From NCBI RefSeq assembly GCF_001425825.1, contig NZ_LMDM01000049.1, positions 193,841-257,840 of the forward strand: a stretch of 64,000 nt of DNA, read 5' to 3'. Shown here one piece after another: positions 10,968-26,446 of the stretch. Under the pieces are notes generated by a model. The model was given only the letters and a program-made list of their open reading frames with translations, did not search any database and was not told the origin of the DNA. Positions within the stretch are counted from its first letter, which is position 1. Each line of letters opens with the position of its first letter. Position numbers and translations under genes: made by a program. This DNA is from Rhizobacter sp. Root1238 (GTDB taxonomy: Bacteria > Pseudomonadota > Gammaproteobacteria > Burkholderiales > Burkholderiaceae_C).

Positions 10968-11734
10968 GCGCCGGTGCCCGGCAGCGCCAGCAGCTCGCCG
11001 ACCGCGTTCAGCACGCGCGGGTTCCACACCATGCCGATGTGGCTGCTGTCGACTTCGAGGTCGCGCACCAGGCCGGTGGCGTGTTCCTGCGGGCCGTGGA
11101 TGCAGGTCTGCCATGCGACGATGCCGTCGTTGCGGCTGTAGATGGACGCGGTGTGCACCGGCGGCGGCGTGCGCAGCCGGCGGCTCATCGCGGCGTCGAG
11201 GCGGGCCGGCGCGCCGTTCAGCAGCCGGTACAGCCAGCCGACATGGCTGTGGTCGGCCTCGGCGTTGAACGGCGTGCCGATCGTGATCACGCGGCGCACC
11301 TGCGGTGCGAGCAGCTTGCCGAGTTCGCGGGCGTAGAGGCCGCCGAGGCTCCAGCCGACCAGCGTCGCTCGGCCTTCGTGCCGTTCCAGCAGGGCCCGCA
11401 CATGGTCGGCCAGATCCGCCATCCAGGCGTCGACGTCGCCGCGCGGGCCGACATTCAGGCCACGCCCCCAGTCGAACGCGGTGTAGCCGAGGGCCGTGCA
11501 GTGCTCGCGCAGCGTGGCGACGGCGCTGCCGTCGGCGGCGAGGCCCGGGAAGATGACGACCGGGTGGCCGTCGCCGTGCCGCTGCACGGTCGAGAAGCCG
11601 CGGCCCAGCCGGTGCGAGGCCAGTTCGAGCGCCGCGCGCCACGGTTCGCTGACCAGCAGGCCGAGGGCCGGGCGGGAGATCGGCGCAAGGCCCAGCGCCG
11701 CGGACGGCGAGCAGGTGTCGGTGCTGGGACCCAT
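10964..11734 (-). CDS. Alpha/beta hydrolase, lipase-like
   Basis: A 256-residue alpha/beta hydrolase: oxyanion segment VVIFPGLAADGS, nucleophile elbow GWSLGG (Ser in the GxSxG position), a GTPFNAEADHSHVGWLY lid region, and late Asp (SRNDGIVAW) and His (VDSSHIGM) positions that complete a triad. It resembles cytosolic triacylglycerol lipase/esterase-like proteins; no convincing signal peptide is seen. Substrate unknown. The heptamer TCCTACA occurs 80 bp upstream of the start (11820-11814), as for three other reverse-strand units, so it may belong to the same stress-type regulon. Confidence 0.8.
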   Translation of the reverse strand: MGPSTDTCSPSAALGLAPISRPALGLLVSEPWRAALELASHRLGRGFSTVQRHGDGHPVVIFPGLAADGSAVATLREHCTALGYTAFDWGRGLNVGPRGDVDAWMADLADHVRALLERHEGRATLVGWSLGGLYARELGKLLAPQVRRVITIGTPFNAEADHSHVGWLYRLLNGAPARLDAAMSRRLRTPPPVHTASIYSRNDGIVAWQTCIHGPQEHATGLVRDLEVDSSHIGMVWNPRVLNAVGELLALPGTGA

Positions 11735-11813
11735 GGGGAATGCTCCTGAGATTCGATGGTTCGAGGCTAGGGCCGCGACACGGGCCTGCCTATCGGGCAA
11801 AAGAGGCAATCCG

Positions 11814-11820
11814 TGTAGGA
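11814..11820 (-). promoter_or_regulatory. TCCTACA motif, copy 1 (upstream of hydrolase)
   Basis: Reverse-strand TCCTACA followed by five bases and TGCC, 80 bp before the hydrolase start. It is one of four copies of this heptamer found in the window, all upstream of reverse-strand units. Confidence 0.45.
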
Positions 11821-11859
11821 CTCCGAGGCAGTGCCGTGCAGGCGCTTCGGCGACACGGG

Positions 11860-12246
11860 TCAGCCCAGCCTGTAGTCCGACCACCAGCCGACCTGCTGGT
11901 TCAGCCCGTCGGGCAGCGTGATGCGCAACTGCTCGTGCCGGCTGCGCTGCGTGACGTACGCGATGCAGTCGTCGATCAGCTCCTTCGGCAACTGGCGCAC
12001 CGCGGCGCGCTCGCAGCGCGACAGGTCGAGGTGGCCGCCGAGCGCGTCGATCCAGTGGCGCAGCGTGCGCACGACGCCGTCGGCGCCGGGCACGTCGCGG
12101 GCGTAGTCGTCGAGCAGCCGCTGCTGCAGCCGCTCCTTCGGCGTGCGCGCGGCCGCTGCAGCGGACGGCGAACGCCCGCGCGGGCCGCCGCCGTCCCACA
12201 GCGACCGCCACCAGGTGATCCACAGGTAATCGCGCCAGCCGCTCAT
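11860..12246 (-). CDS. Hypothetical 128-residue protein
   Basis: Not recognised. The product begins with an aromatic stretch (MSGWRDYLWITWWRSLWDG), followed by an Ala/Arg-rich segment. The rest is helical (ERLQQRLLDDYARDV, ELIDDCIAYVTQRSRHEQ) and ends with QVGWWSDYRLG. No signal peptide or Cys pattern is seen. It lies 95 bp after the hybrid kinase on the same strand and may be the last gene of the poly-HAMP kinase operon. Codon third positions are G/C-rich like those of its neighbours, supporting that it is coding. Confidence 0.6.
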   Translation of the reverse strand: MSGWRDYLWITWWRSLWDGGGPRGRSPSAAAAARTPKERLQQRLLDDYARDVPGADGVVRTLRHWIDALGGHLDLSRCERAAVRQLPKELIDDCIAYVTQRSRHEQLRITLPDGLNQQVGWWSDYRLG

Positions 12247-12341
12247 GCGCGCATCAGTAACCGCCGGACGGCTTCGGTTCCATGCCGGGCGGCCCGCGGG
12301 CCATCCGTCCCGGCGCGCGGCGTGAGAAGTTGCCGGGCGCC

Positions 12342-14474
12342 TCAGCCCGCCTGCTGCTGCCCGGCGTCGCTGCGCTGCCGCAGCCACCCGTCGATGCACT
12401 TCTGCAGCGCCACCGGATCGGCGGGCTTCACGAAATGGTGGTCGAAGCCCGCGGCCTCGGCGCGCTCGCGGTCCTCCTGCTGGCCGTAGCCGGTCAGCGC
12501 CAGCAGCAGCGCGCCGCGCGTGCCGTCCATCGTGCGCAGCCGCGCCGCGACCTCGTAGCCGTCGAGGATCGGCAGCCCGATGTCGAGCACCACCACCTCG
12601 GGGCTGAAGTGCTCGGCCACCGTCAGCGCCTCGCGGCCGTCGGCGGCGGTGCGCACCTCGTGGCCGCCGAGCGCGAGCAGGTCGGCCACGCTGTGCGCCG
12701 CGTCGTGGTTGTCGTCGACCACCAGCACGCGCGCCGGGTGCAGTGCACCCGTTTCGGCGGCCGGGCCGCCGGCCTCGCCGGAGCGCACCAGCCCGACGCA
12801 CGGCAGCCGCAGCGTGAACACCGCGCCGCAGCCGATGCCGTCGCTGGCGGCTTCGAGGCTGCCGCCGTGCATCTGCGCGAGCCGCTGCGCGAGCGTCAGC
12901 CCGACGCCGAGCCCGCCCTGCGCGCGGTCCAGCGTGCGCGAGCCCTGCGTGAACAGGTCGAAGATGCGCGGCAGCAGCTGCGCATCGATGCCGATGCCCT
13001 GGTCGCTGACCTGGATCACCGCGCCCTGCGGCGTCGCGCTCGCTTCCAGCAAGATGCGGGTGCCCTTCTCGCTGTACTTCGACGCGTTGTTCAGCAGGTT
13101 CGACACGATCTGCGCCAGCCGCGCGAAATCGCCGTGCAGCCACATCGGCTCGGCCAGCGGCAGCACCTGCAGCCGCTGGTCGCGGGCGTCGATCAGCGGT
13201 TGCGCGGTCTCGACGCTCTGCAGGATCACCGCGTTCAGGTCGACCTTCTCGCGGCTCAGCACGATCTTGCCCTGGCTGATGCGCGCCACGTCGAGCAGCT
13301 CCTCGATCAGCCGCGTCATCTGCTTGAGCTGGCGCACCATGATGTCGGTGGCCCAGCCGATCTTCGGGTCGGGCGGCGCGATGCGGCGGATCACCTCCAG
13401 CGCGGTGCGGATCGGCGCCAGCGGGTTGCGCAGCTCGTGCGACAGCATCGCGAGGAACTCGTCCTTGCGCCGCCCCGCCTCCTGCAGCTGCATCTCGGCG
13501 GCGCGCCGCTCGACGATCTCGCCCTGCAGGCTGCCGTAGAGGATCGCGTTCTCGAGCGCCGCCGCGGCGCGCGCGGCCAGGTCGTCGAGCACGCGCCAGT
13601 CGGGCCGCTGCAGCGCATCGTCGGTCGCCACCAGCATCGCACCGAGCAGCCGGTCGCCGTTGATCAGCGGCAGCGCCTGCACCGCCTGCCACGGCAGCGC
13701 GCGCGTGCGGCCCGGGCCGAAGGCATCGGGCGCCAGCGCGACCAGGTCGGCCGGCGCCAGCGCCACCGTGCGGCGTTCGGCCAGCGCCTGGCGCAGCGCG
13801 GCGGCCAGCGGCGGGGCGATGTCCATCAGCATGCGGTTCGCGGTGGCGCCGGGCGACGCACACACCAGCTTCTGGCGCGCCCCGGGTTCGTCGCCCGGCA
13901 GCACCAGCGCGGCCGTCGCCATCGCCGGCACCAGCAGCTCGGCCAGCGCGCGCACGCAGACCTCGGCCTGAAGCGAGCCGCTGAGCACGCGGCTCGCGTC
14001 AGCCAGGAAGGCCGAACGGCGGTCGTTGTCCTCGGCGACGCGCCGCGCGGCATCGGCGGCCGCCACCGCCGCATGGGCATCGGCCTGCTCGCGGATCTGC
14101 CGCTGCATCGCGAACAGCCGCACGAACACCCGCACCTTGCTGCGCAGGATGTGCGGCACCACCGGCGACTGGATGTAGTCGACGGCCCCCAGCGCATAGC
14201 CGCGCTCGGTCTGCATCTCGTCGGCGTACGAGGTGATGAAGATGATCGGCGTGTCGACCGAGCGCTTGTACTGCCGGATCAGCGCCGCGGTCTCGAAGCC
14301 GTCGATGTCCGGCATGTTGACGTCGAGCAGGATCACCGCGAACTCGCGCTGCAGCACCTCGCGCAGCGCCTCGCGCCCGGAGCGCACGAACACCAGGTTC
14401 TGGCCGAGCTCCTCGAGCACGGTGCCGAAGACCAGCAATTTCTCCGGCAGGTCGTCGACCACGAGGATGTTCAC
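12342..14474 (-). CDS. Hybrid histidine kinase (REC-GAF-HisKA-HATPase-REC)
   Basis: A soluble signalling protein of 710 residues from GTG 14474. Order of domains: receiver (Asp51; its usual Lys-Pro is replaced by IQSPV), GAF (about 155-315), HisKA with His346 in SHELRNPLAPI, ATPase domain (NLLNNASKYS, SDQGIGI, GGLGVGLTL), and a C-terminal receiver (VVLDIGLPILDGY). An alternative GTG at 14591 overlaps the upstream stop as GTGA and would add 39 residues. However, those codons are the dispersed repeat at 14514-14565, so the inner start is preferred. It is probably phosphorylated by, or part of a relay with, the poly-HAMP kinase encoded upstream. Confidence 0.88.
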   Translation of the reverse strand: MNILVVDDLPEKLLVFGTVLEELGQNLVFVRSGREALREVLQREFAVILLDVNMPDIDGFETAALIRQYKRSVDTPIIFITSYADEMQTERGYALGAVDYIQSPVVPHILRSKVRVFVRLFAMQRQIREQADAHAAVAAADAARRVAEDNDRRSAFLADASRVLSGSLQAEVCVRALAELLVPAMATAALVLPGDEPGARQKLVCASPGATANRMLMDIAPPLAAALRQALAERRTVALAPADLVALAPDAFGPGRTRALPWQAVQALPLINGDRLLGAMLVATDDALQRPDWRVLDDLAARAAAALENAILYGSLQGEIVERRAAEMQLQEAGRRKDEFLAMLSHELRNPLAPIRTALEVIRRIAPPDPKIGWATDIMVRQLKQMTRLIEELLDVARISQGKIVLSREKVDLNAVILQSVETAQPLIDARDQRLQVLPLAEPMWLHGDFARLAQIVSNLLNNASKYSEKGTRILLEASATPQGAVIQVSDQGIGIDAQLLPRIFDLFTQGSRTLDRAQGGLGVGLTLAQRLAQMHGGSLEAASDGIGCGAVFTLRLPCVGLVRSGEAGGPAAETGALHPARVLVVDDNHDAAHSVADLLALGGHEVRTAADGREALTVAEHFSPEVVVLDIGLPILDGYEVAARLRTMDGTRGALLLALTGYGQQEDRERAEAAGFDHHFVKPADPVALQKCIDGWLRQRSDAGQQQAG

Positions 14475-14513
14475 CCTCGTGGTGTCCGCCCCTGGGTCGC
14501 CGGGTACGTCGAC

Positions 14514-14565
14514 CGGTCCCCCGAGGGGACCCGGGCCGGCTTGGGAGCGGCCCGGCGCTCGGCCC
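14514..14565 (-). repeat. 52-bp GC-rich repeat, copy 1
   Basis: On the reverse strand this matches 21711-21762 of the forward strand with three visible differences. It contains GCCGGGCCGCTCCCAAGCC and a CCCCTCGGGGG palindrome. Both copies sit inside operons, between two co-directional signalling genes. Confidence 0.8.
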
Positions 14566-14587
14566 GGCCCGGTCTCGTGCGGCGCGC

Positions 14588-19507
<4,920 letters not shown>

Positions 19508-19660
19508 GGCGGGGCTTCCAGACTGATTCGAGCCGGCGAGAGCAGAGGCGGCGGGGTCACCCGTCCCTCAACATGTCTTTTTGCATGCAGCGCGGGCGCG
19601 GGGTGTTGCAGACTACCGCTGGATCGGCGCGTCCTGATGACAGACGGCGCCGAAAGCCTT

Positions 19661-19667
19661 TGTAGGA
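19661..19667 (-). promoter_or_regulatory. TCCTACA motif, copy 2 (upstream of poly-HAMP kinase)
   Basis: The divergent gap 19508-19820 (313 bp) holds no gene. Its one shared element is reverse-strand TCCTACA, 154 bp before the kinase start. A TTGAAA at 19765 is the only -35-like site facing the response regulator, and it lacks a well-spaced -10. Confidence 0.4.
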
Positions 19668-19820
19668 TGATGACTACAGCCGGTGCGCCATGCCCCGGAA
19701 ACCCGCGAAATCCTTGGGTTGGCGAGCCCACACCCATCCGACAGGCAGGTGCGCTGGCGGCTCGTTGAAACCGCGTCGGCAGCGTAGACTTTTTCACATG
19801 CACCCGCTGGAGGACTCGAT

Positions 19821-20195
19821 TTGGATGACGTGACCGTGCTCTACGTCGAAGACAACGACGACCTGCGACTGAGCATCTCGATGCTGATGGAGCAGCCCGG
19901 GCGGGCGCTGACCGCGTGTGCCAACGGCGAAGAGGCGCTGGCGCTGTGCGCCGCGAACGAGTACGACATCGTCGTCACCGACGTCAGCCTGCCCGGCATC
20001 TCCGGCACCGACCTCGCGAAGCAGCTGCTCGCGAAGCAGCCCGACCGCTGGGTGGTGCTGTGCTCGGGCTACGAGTTCGGCGAATGGGTGCGGCAGTTCG
20101 GCCCCAACGTGCGGGCGTTGCGCAAGCCGTTCGAGCCCGAAGAGCTCGAGCAGCTGATGGACGAGATCACCGCCGCGATCAAGAACCGCGGCTGA
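19821..20195 (+). CDS. Single-domain response regulator
   Basis: A 124-residue receiver-only protein (VTVLYVEDNDDLR opening, phospho-acceptor in IVVTDVSLPGISG, conserved Lys in LRKPFEPEEL). It has no output domain, so it likely acts by protein contact in a phosphorelay. The start is the TTG at 19821, because GGAGG at 19809-19813 is correctly spaced 7 bp before it; the nearby ATG at 19825 is out of frame and closes at once. It opens the receiver, KaiC, KaiB, KaiB, hybrid-kinase operon and is divergent from the poly-HAMP kinase, so it could link both systems. Confidence 0.9.
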   Translation: MDDVTVLYVEDNDDLRLSISMLMEQPGRALTACANGEEALALCAANEYDIVVTDVSLPGISGTDLAKQLLAKQPDRWVVLCSGYEFGEWVRQFGPNVRALRKPFEPEELEQLMDEITAAIKNRG

Positions 20196-20210
20196 CAAGG
20201 AGGACCCCGC

Positions 20211-21707
<1,497 letters not shown>

Positions 21708-21710
21708 GGC

Positions 21711-21762
21711 GGGCCGAGCGCCGGGCCGCTCCCAAGCCGGCCCGCATCCCCTCGGGGGATCG
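21711..21762 (+). repeat. 52-bp GC-rich repeat, copy 2
   Basis: Second copy of the repeat at 14514-14565, lying in the 85-bp kaiC-kaiB gap. The palindromic CCCCTCGGGGG core could form a hairpin in the mRNA between the two cistrons and alter their relative stability or translation. Confidence 0.8.
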
Positions 21763-21792
21763 ATCGATGTACTCATCGAGCGAGGGGCTGTC

Positions 21793-22077
21793 ATGACCAA
21801 GCCCGAGTGGCAGCTGAAGCTTTACGTGGCGGGGCACACGGCCAAGTCCATGGCGGCCCTCGACAACCTGAAGCACATCTGCGAGACGCACCTGGCGGGC
21901 CGCTATTCGATCGAGGTGGTCGACCTGCTGGTGAACCCGCAGCTGGCGGCCGGCGACCAGATCCTCGCGGTGCCGACGCTGGTGCGCAAGGTGCCCGAGC
22001 CGATGCGGAAAATCATCGGCGACCTGTCGAACGAAGAACGCGTGCTGGTCGGCCTCGACGTGCGGCCCCTGCGATGA
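21793..22077 (+). CDS. kaiB: KaiB-like thioredoxin-fold protein (first)
   Basis: A 94-residue KaiB homologue: [37 protein letters not shown], and [21 protein letters not shown] correspond to the KaiB strand-helix pattern, with the conserved cis-Pro in VPTLVR. KaiB binds the CI ring of KaiC and in cyanobacteria switches fold to do so. Length is close to the family's usual 100 residues. GAGGGG lies upstream of the ATG. It overlaps the next gene by 4 bp (ATGA). Confidence 0.93.
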   Translation: MTKPEWQLKLYVAGHTAKSMAALDNLKHICETHLAGRYSIEVVDLLVNPQLAAGDQILAVPTLVRKVPEPMRKIIGDLSNEERVLVGLDVRPLR

Positions 22078-22403
22078 CCGATGACCCGCGCGTGCCGGAC
22101 TTCGTCGACCTGCGGCTCTATGTCACCGGTGCGACGCCGGCCTCGGCGCGGGCGGTCGTCAACGCGCGGCGCTTCTGCGAAACCCACCTGGCCGGGCGCT
22201 ACCGGCTGGAGGTGCTGGACATCGGCGAGCATGTCGAGCAGGCCACCATCGACCAGATCGTCGCGGCGCCGACGCTGATCCGGCTGGCGCCGCTGCCGCA
22301 GCGGCGCTTCATCGGCGACCTGTCCGATGCCGAGCGGCTGCGCCGCGGGCTCGATCCGATGCCGGCCCTGCAGGGCTTGCCGGCCGCGGGGGTGCCGCAA
22401 TGA
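22074..22403 (+). CDS. KaiB-like protein (second, diverged)
   Basis: A 109-residue second KaiB-type protein with the same core ([58 protein letters not shown]) and a short proline-rich tail. It resembles its neighbour across the whole fold but differs in about half of the visible positions, so the duplication is old. It may bind KaiC at another phosphorylation state or pass the signal to the kinase, whose start overlaps its stop (ATGA). Established work shows that multiple KaiB types coexist in some proteobacteria; their roles are not settled. Confidence 0.9.
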   Translation: MTDDPRVPDFVDLRLYVTGATPASARAVVNARRFCETHLAGRYRLEVLDIGEHVEQATIDQIVAAPTLIRLAPLPQRRFIGDLSDAERLRRGLDPMPALQGLPAAGVPQ

Positions 22404-24898
22404 GTGCAGCCGAGCGCCTGCGGCAGGCGCTGCTCGAGAACGACGCGCTTCGGCTTCGGCTGGAAGAAGCCGAGGACACGCTGCGCGCGATCCGCAGCGG
22501 CGACGTCGATGCGATCGTCGTCGGCAGCGACGTCTACACGCTCGACAGCGCGAACGCCGCCGGCAACAAGCTGCGCCGCGCGGTGCTGTCGCAGATGGAA
22601 GACGCGGTGCTGGCGTTCGACGACGGCGGCCACCTGATCTTCATGAACGCCGCCGCCGAGCGCCAGTACGGCCAGAGCGCGTCGACCCTGCTCGGCCGCG
22701 GCGCCGAAGCGCTGTACCGCGAGGTCTGGCCCGACGAGGCGCTGCGCGACGCCTGCCTGCGCGAGCTGCTCGACACCGGCGCCTACCGCGCGCGGCTGCT
22801 GCACGTGAAGCGCAACGACGACGCGATGCACGTGGAGTGCACCGTGTCGCGCCTGCGCGGCGTGCAGGGCGAGCCGATGGGCCGGCTGTGCGTGATCCGC
22901 GACGTCAGTGCGCGCGTCGCCGCCGAGCAGACGCTGATGGCCGCGACGCTCGCGCTGGCGCGCCGCGAGCGCGAGTTCGCGACGCTGGTCGAGAACTCGC
23001 CCGACATCTTCGCGCGCATCGACCGCGGGCTGCGCCATGTCTACGTCAGCCCGGTCGTGCAGCGCCACCTCGGCATCGCGCCGTCGGCGATGCTCGGCAA
23101 GACCTTCGGCGAGCTCGGGCTGCCGCCGGCGCTGTGCGCGCAATGGAACGGCGCGCTGAAGGAGGTGTTCGCGACCGGCCGGCTGGTGCGGCTGAACTAC
23201 ACGATGCGCGGCCCGGCGCCGGGCGAGCGCTTCTTCAATGCGCGGCTGATGCCGGAGTTCGGCGACGACGGCGGCGTCGAATCGGTGCTGGTGATCGCCT
23301 CCGACGTGACCGAGCAGGCGCAGATCGATGCCGCCTTCCACGAGAGCCAGGCGCGGCTGAAGTTCACGCTCGATTCGGCGCGCATCGGCGAATGGGAACT
23401 CGACCTCGCGAGCGACACCGCCCGCACCTCGCTGCGCCACGACCGCTGCTTCGGCTACGACGAACCGGTCGGCCAGTGGGGCAGCCGGGTGATGCTGTCG
23501 CATGTGCACCCGGCCGACCGCGAGCGGGTGGCGGCGCTGTTCCGGACCAGCGAGGCGACGCACCAGGACCTGCATTTCGAAGCCCGCGTGCTGTGGCCCG
23601 ACGGCTCGCTGCACTGGATCGAGGCGCATGGCGTGTTCTACGCCGGCGAGGGCGACGGGCACGGCGCCGGCGGCCGGCTGCTCGGCATCATGGCCGACAT
23701 CACCGACCGCAAGCTGGCCGAAGAGGCGCTGCACGACAACGACCGCCGCAAGGACCAGTTCCTCGCGACGCTGGCGCACGAACTGCGCAACCCGCTGGCG
23801 CCGATCCGCAATGCGCTGCTGATCATGCAGCGCAGCCCCGGCCCGGTGGCGCAGGCGCATGCGCGCGACGTGATCGAGCGGCAGCTCGGGCAGATGGTGC
23901 ACCTGGTCGACGACCTGCTCGACGTGAGCCGCATCAGCCAGGGCAAGCTCGAGCTGCGCCGCACGCGCGCCGACCTGGCCGAGGTGCTGAAGACCGCGGT
24001 CGAGACCAGCCGACCGCTGATCGATGCCGGCCGCCACGAGCTGCGCGTGCAGCTGCCGCCGGCCGGCGAGCTGTGCGTCGACGGCGACACCACGCGGCTG
24101 TGCCAGATCGTCGCGAACCTGCTGAACAACGCGGCGAAGTACACGCCCGAGGGCGGCTGGATCGAACTGAGCGCCTGGCGCGAGGAAGGGCGTGGCGACG
24201 ACCCGGAGAACGGCGACGCGGTGATCGCGGTGCAGGACTCCGGCGTCGGCCTCGCGCCCGAGATGCTGCCGCGGGTCTTCGACATGTTCGCGCAGGTCGA
24301 CCGCTCGGTCGCGCGGGCGCAAGGCGGCCTCGGCATCGGCCTCGCGCTGGTCAGGCAGCTGGTGGAGATGCATGGCGGCAGCGTCGAAGCCCACAGCGAC
24401 GGCATCGGCAGCGGCTGCCGCTTCGTCGTGCGCCTGCCGCTGGTGGCGGCGGCGATGCCGAGCGCGGCACCGATGCACCCGCCGCGCGCGGCTGCCGCGC
24501 CGGTGGCCACCGAACCGGGCGCGTTGCGGGTGCTGGTGGTCGACGACAACGTCGACAGCGCCGTCAGCCTCGCCGAGGTGCTGGAGATGGGCGGGCGCGA
24601 GGTGCGGGTCGCGCACGACGGGCCGTCGGCGCTGGCCGCCGCCGGCGAATTCCGGCCGCAGGCCATCGTGCTCGACATCGGCCTGCCGGGGCTGACCGGC
24701 CACGAGGTGGCCCGGCTCATCCGCGCGGAGGACTGGGGCCGCACGATCCACCTGATCGCGCTGAGCGGCTGGGGCCAGGCCGAAGACCGGCAGCGCTCGC
24801 GCGAGGCCGGTTTCGATGCGCACTTCGTGAAGCCGGTCGACCTCGATGAGCTGGAGGCGGTGCTGCTGCAGCGGACCCAGCCGGTGGCGGCCGGCTGA
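22400..24898 (+). CDS. PAS-containing hybrid histidine kinase of the Kai operon
   Basis: An 832-residue soluble kinase. An N-terminal coil (ERLRQALLENDALRLRLEEA) leads into TLRAIRSGDVDAIVV, a sequence common at the head of such kinases. Three PAS-like domains follow (about 60-175, 190-310, 315-445). HisKA has His460 in AHELRNPLAPI, and the ATPase domain shows NLLNNAAKYT, QDSGVGL and GGLGIGLAL. The C-terminal receiver has Asp759 (VLDIGLPGLTG). Translationally coupled to the second kaiB, it is the likely output or input kinase for the KaiC-KaiB module, analogous in role to SasA, which also pairs a KaiB-like domain with a kinase. Confidence 0.92.
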   Translation: MSAAERLRQALLENDALRLRLEEAEDTLRAIRSGDVDAIVVGSDVYTLDSANAAGNKLRRAVLSQMEDAVLAFDDGGHLIFMNAAAERQYGQSASTLLGRGAEALYREVWPDEALRDACLRELLDTGAYRARLLHVKRNDDAMHVECTVSRLRGVQGEPMGRLCVIRDVSARVAAEQTLMAATLALARREREFATLVENSPDIFARIDRGLRHVYVSPVVQRHLGIAPSAMLGKTFGELGLPPALCAQWNGALKEVFATGRLVRLNYTMRGPAPGERFFNARLMPEFGDDGGVESVLVIASDVTEQAQIDAAFHESQARLKFTLDSARIGEWELDLASDTARTSLRHDRCFGYDEPVGQWGSRVMLSHVHPADRERVAALFRTSEATHQDLHFEARVLWPDGSLHWIEAHGVFYAGEGDGHGAGGRLLGIMADITDRKLAEEALHDNDRRKDQFLATLAHELRNPLAPIRNALLIMQRSPGPVAQAHARDVIERQLGQMVHLVDDLLDVSRISQGKLELRRTRADLAEVLKTAVETSRPLIDAGRHELRVQLPPAGELCVDGDTTRLCQIVANLLNNAAKYTPEGGWIELSAWREEGRGDDPENGDAVIAVQDSGVGLAPEMLPRVFDMFAQVDRSVARAQGGLGIGLALVRQLVEMHGGSVEAHSDGIGSGCRFVVRLPLVAAAMPSAAPMHPPRAAAAPVATEPGALRVLVVDDNVDSAVSLAEVLEMGGREVRVAHDGPSALAAAGEFRPQAIVLDIGLPGLTGHEVARLIRAEDWGRTIHLIALSGWGQAEDRQRSREAGFDAHFVKPVDLDELEAVLLQRTQPVAAG

Positions 24899-25423
24899 TC
24901 AACCGTCGGTCGCGGGATTCTCGGCCGGCGTGCTCGGGCGCGTCTGCCGGCCTTCGCGGGTGATCACCGAGAAGCGACCGTCGGATTCCATGAAGGCCGC
25001 GCGCACCTCGGCCAGGTTGCTGACGCCGCTTTGGCGCAGCTGCGACTGCAGGTCGTCCAGCGTAAGGAATTCTTGCCGCAAGTTCCGGTGCTGCACCCGG
25101 CCGTGGCGCACCAGCAGCAAGGGCGGCGGCTCGGCGAAGCGGCGCACCGCCTCGAAGCGGTACGTCGCCCAGTCGAGCAGCCAGTTCCAGCCCATCAGCG
25201 TCAGCACCAGCACGGCGCCCTCGGCCACCGTCTCGTAGCCGCCGGCCATCGCGTTCTGCGAGGCGTCGGCGATCAGCACGACCAGCAGCACGTCGGCGAT
25301 CCCGACCGATCCGACGTCGCGCCGCAGCACGAAGCGGAACATCAGGAACAGGAACCAGTACATCAGCGTGCCGCGCACCAGCAGTTCGAGCGGCGAGACG
25401 TTGAACGTGAAAAGCGAGTCCAT
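24899..25423 (-). CDS. DUF421 membrane protein
   Basis: A 174-residue inner-membrane protein: three hydrophobic helices in the first 85 residues (LVRGTLMYWFLFLMFRF; SVGIADVLLVVLIADAS; GAVLVLTLMGWNWLLDW), then a soluble YetF-type domain (PPLLLVRHGRVQHRNLRQEFLTLDD). Proteins of this family have no firmly established function. The stop directly abuts the stop of the convergent hybrid kinase with no gap. It follows the hemerythrin gene by 42 bp on the same strand and is likely in its operon. Confidence 0.88.
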   Translation of the reverse strand: MDSLFTFNVSPLELLVRGTLMYWFLFLMFRFVLRRDVGSVGIADVLLVVLIADASQNAMAGGYETVAEGAVLVLTLMGWNWLLDWATYRFEAVRRFAEPPPLLLVRHGRVQHRNLRQEFLTLDDLQSQLRQSGVSNLAEVRAAFMESDGRFSVITREGRQTRPSTPAENPATDG

Positions 25424-25465
25424 GGGGGCGTCGTGGGGTGGGTCGTGCGCTGCGTCCCGGGGCCG

Positions 25466-25999
25466 TCAGTGCGTGACGTCGATGCGCGCCAGCAGTTCCT
25501 GCTTGCGGGCCTGCAACTGCTCGCCGAGTTCCTTGCGGTCCAGCTTCGGGCGCACCTTCGGGAACAGCTCGTTCTGCTCTTCCTTCACGTGGTGGTCGAT
25601 GTACTCGCCGAGCACCTTGACCTTCGCGTCGTACATGTCGTCGTCCGGCGAGCTCGACTGCAGCTGGGCGATCAGGTCCTTCGCACTCGCGTGTTCGACG
25701 GTCGCTTCATCGAGCAGGTCGTCCTTGTCCTGCAGCAGGTCGCGGCAGGCCGGGTAGAAGATCTCCTCCTCGATCTGCGCATGCACTGTCAGCTTGTTGC
25801 AGATGTCGAGCGCGAGGGCTTCGCGTTCATCGGCCGGGGCCTCGGCCTTCGCGAGCTTGTCGTACTCGCGGAACAGCTTCTTGACCTCGGTGTGGTCGGC
25901 GCGCAGCAGCTTGAGCGCGTCGGCCGGCGGCGCCTTGCGGGTGCGCGTGGCGGTGTGCGAGCGGGTGGAGGCGTGGGAGGCAGTGTGGTTGGTCGGCAT
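25466..25999 (-). CDS. Hemerythrin HHE-domain protein
   Basis: A 177-residue cytosolic protein. After a Thr/His-rich disordered start, residues about 28-160 form a four-helix HHE domain with the iron-ligand pattern DHTEVKKLF, HAQIEEEIFYPA, EHASAKDLI and HHVKEEQNELFP. Such proteins bind a di-iron centre and are associated with oxygen, nitrosative or metal stress. The ATG at 25999 has AAGGAG upstream. TCCTACA lies 67 bp before the start, suggesting control with the neighbouring stress genes. Confidence 0.92.
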   Translation of the reverse strand: MPTNHTASHASTRSHTATRTRKAPPADALKLLRADHTEVKKLFREYDKLAKAEAPADEREALALDICNKLTVHAQIEEEIFYPACRDLLQDKDDLLDEATVEHASAKDLIAQLQSSSPDDDMYDAKVKVLGEYIDHHVKEEQNELFPKVRPKLDRKELGEQLQARKQELLARIDVTH

Positions 26000-26065
26000 G
26001 GGAACTCCTTGGCGTGGGCTGGAGGGAATGAACGCTTTCAATCTACGCACTCCAGAAGCATTCGC

Positions 26066-26072
26066 TGTAGGA
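26066..26072 (-). promoter_or_regulatory. TCCTACA motif, copy 3 (upstream of hemerythrin)
   Basis: Reverse-strand TCCTACA followed by GCGAA and TGCT, 67 bp before the hemerythrin start, in the divergent gap with the 73-residue protein gene. It resembles copy 4 most closely (both TCCTACAGCG). Confidence 0.45.
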
Positions 26073-26211
26073 GAAGGGCGCGTGTCGAGGTGCGATGTGC
26101 TCACCCCCTTTCGCTCGCGCCCGCCGGGTACGCCGATTGCCGTGCGACCACGCAGCGCGGGCCCTGCACCGCACACCGCGGTGAGCCTGCGATGCGTCGC
26201 AGGAGATCGAC

Positions 26212-26433
26212 ATGAGCAAGTCCACGAACACCCCGGACAGCGCGTCGTCCGGCACCAAGGCGCGCAGCATCCACGACGCCGGCAGCCCGGACAGCAAGGC
26301 CGGCCCGAAGCCCGCGACCAACCCGGACGGCAAGACGCCGGCGGAACTGCCGTCGGCCGAGGCCGGCAAGGCGAGCCTGCACAAGCCGGCGCCGCCCGAC
26401 CTGCAATCCGGCAAGCCGCGCAAGCTGCCCTGA
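26212..26433 (+). CDS. Small hydrophilic disordered protein
   Basis: Not recognised. The 73-residue product is low-complexity and rich in Ser, Pro, Lys, Ala and Asp, with no hydrophobic core, and is probably disordered. A well-placed GGAGA ribosome site, G/C-rich third positions, and its position just ahead of the copper-binding protein and catalase genes support translation. It may be a stress-induced hydrophilin-like protein; this is inference from composition only. Confidence 0.6.
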   Translation: MSKSTNTPDSASSGTKARSIHDAGSPDSKAGPKPATNPDGKTPAELPSAEAGKASLHKPAPPDLQSGKPRKLP

Positions 26434-26446
26434 GGGGATGACGACC

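Noticed and set aside
19508-19820. Possible sigma-54 or heat-shock promoters in the kinase/receiver gap
   Set aside because: No GG-N10-GC or CTTGAAA-type pair with correct spacing was found.
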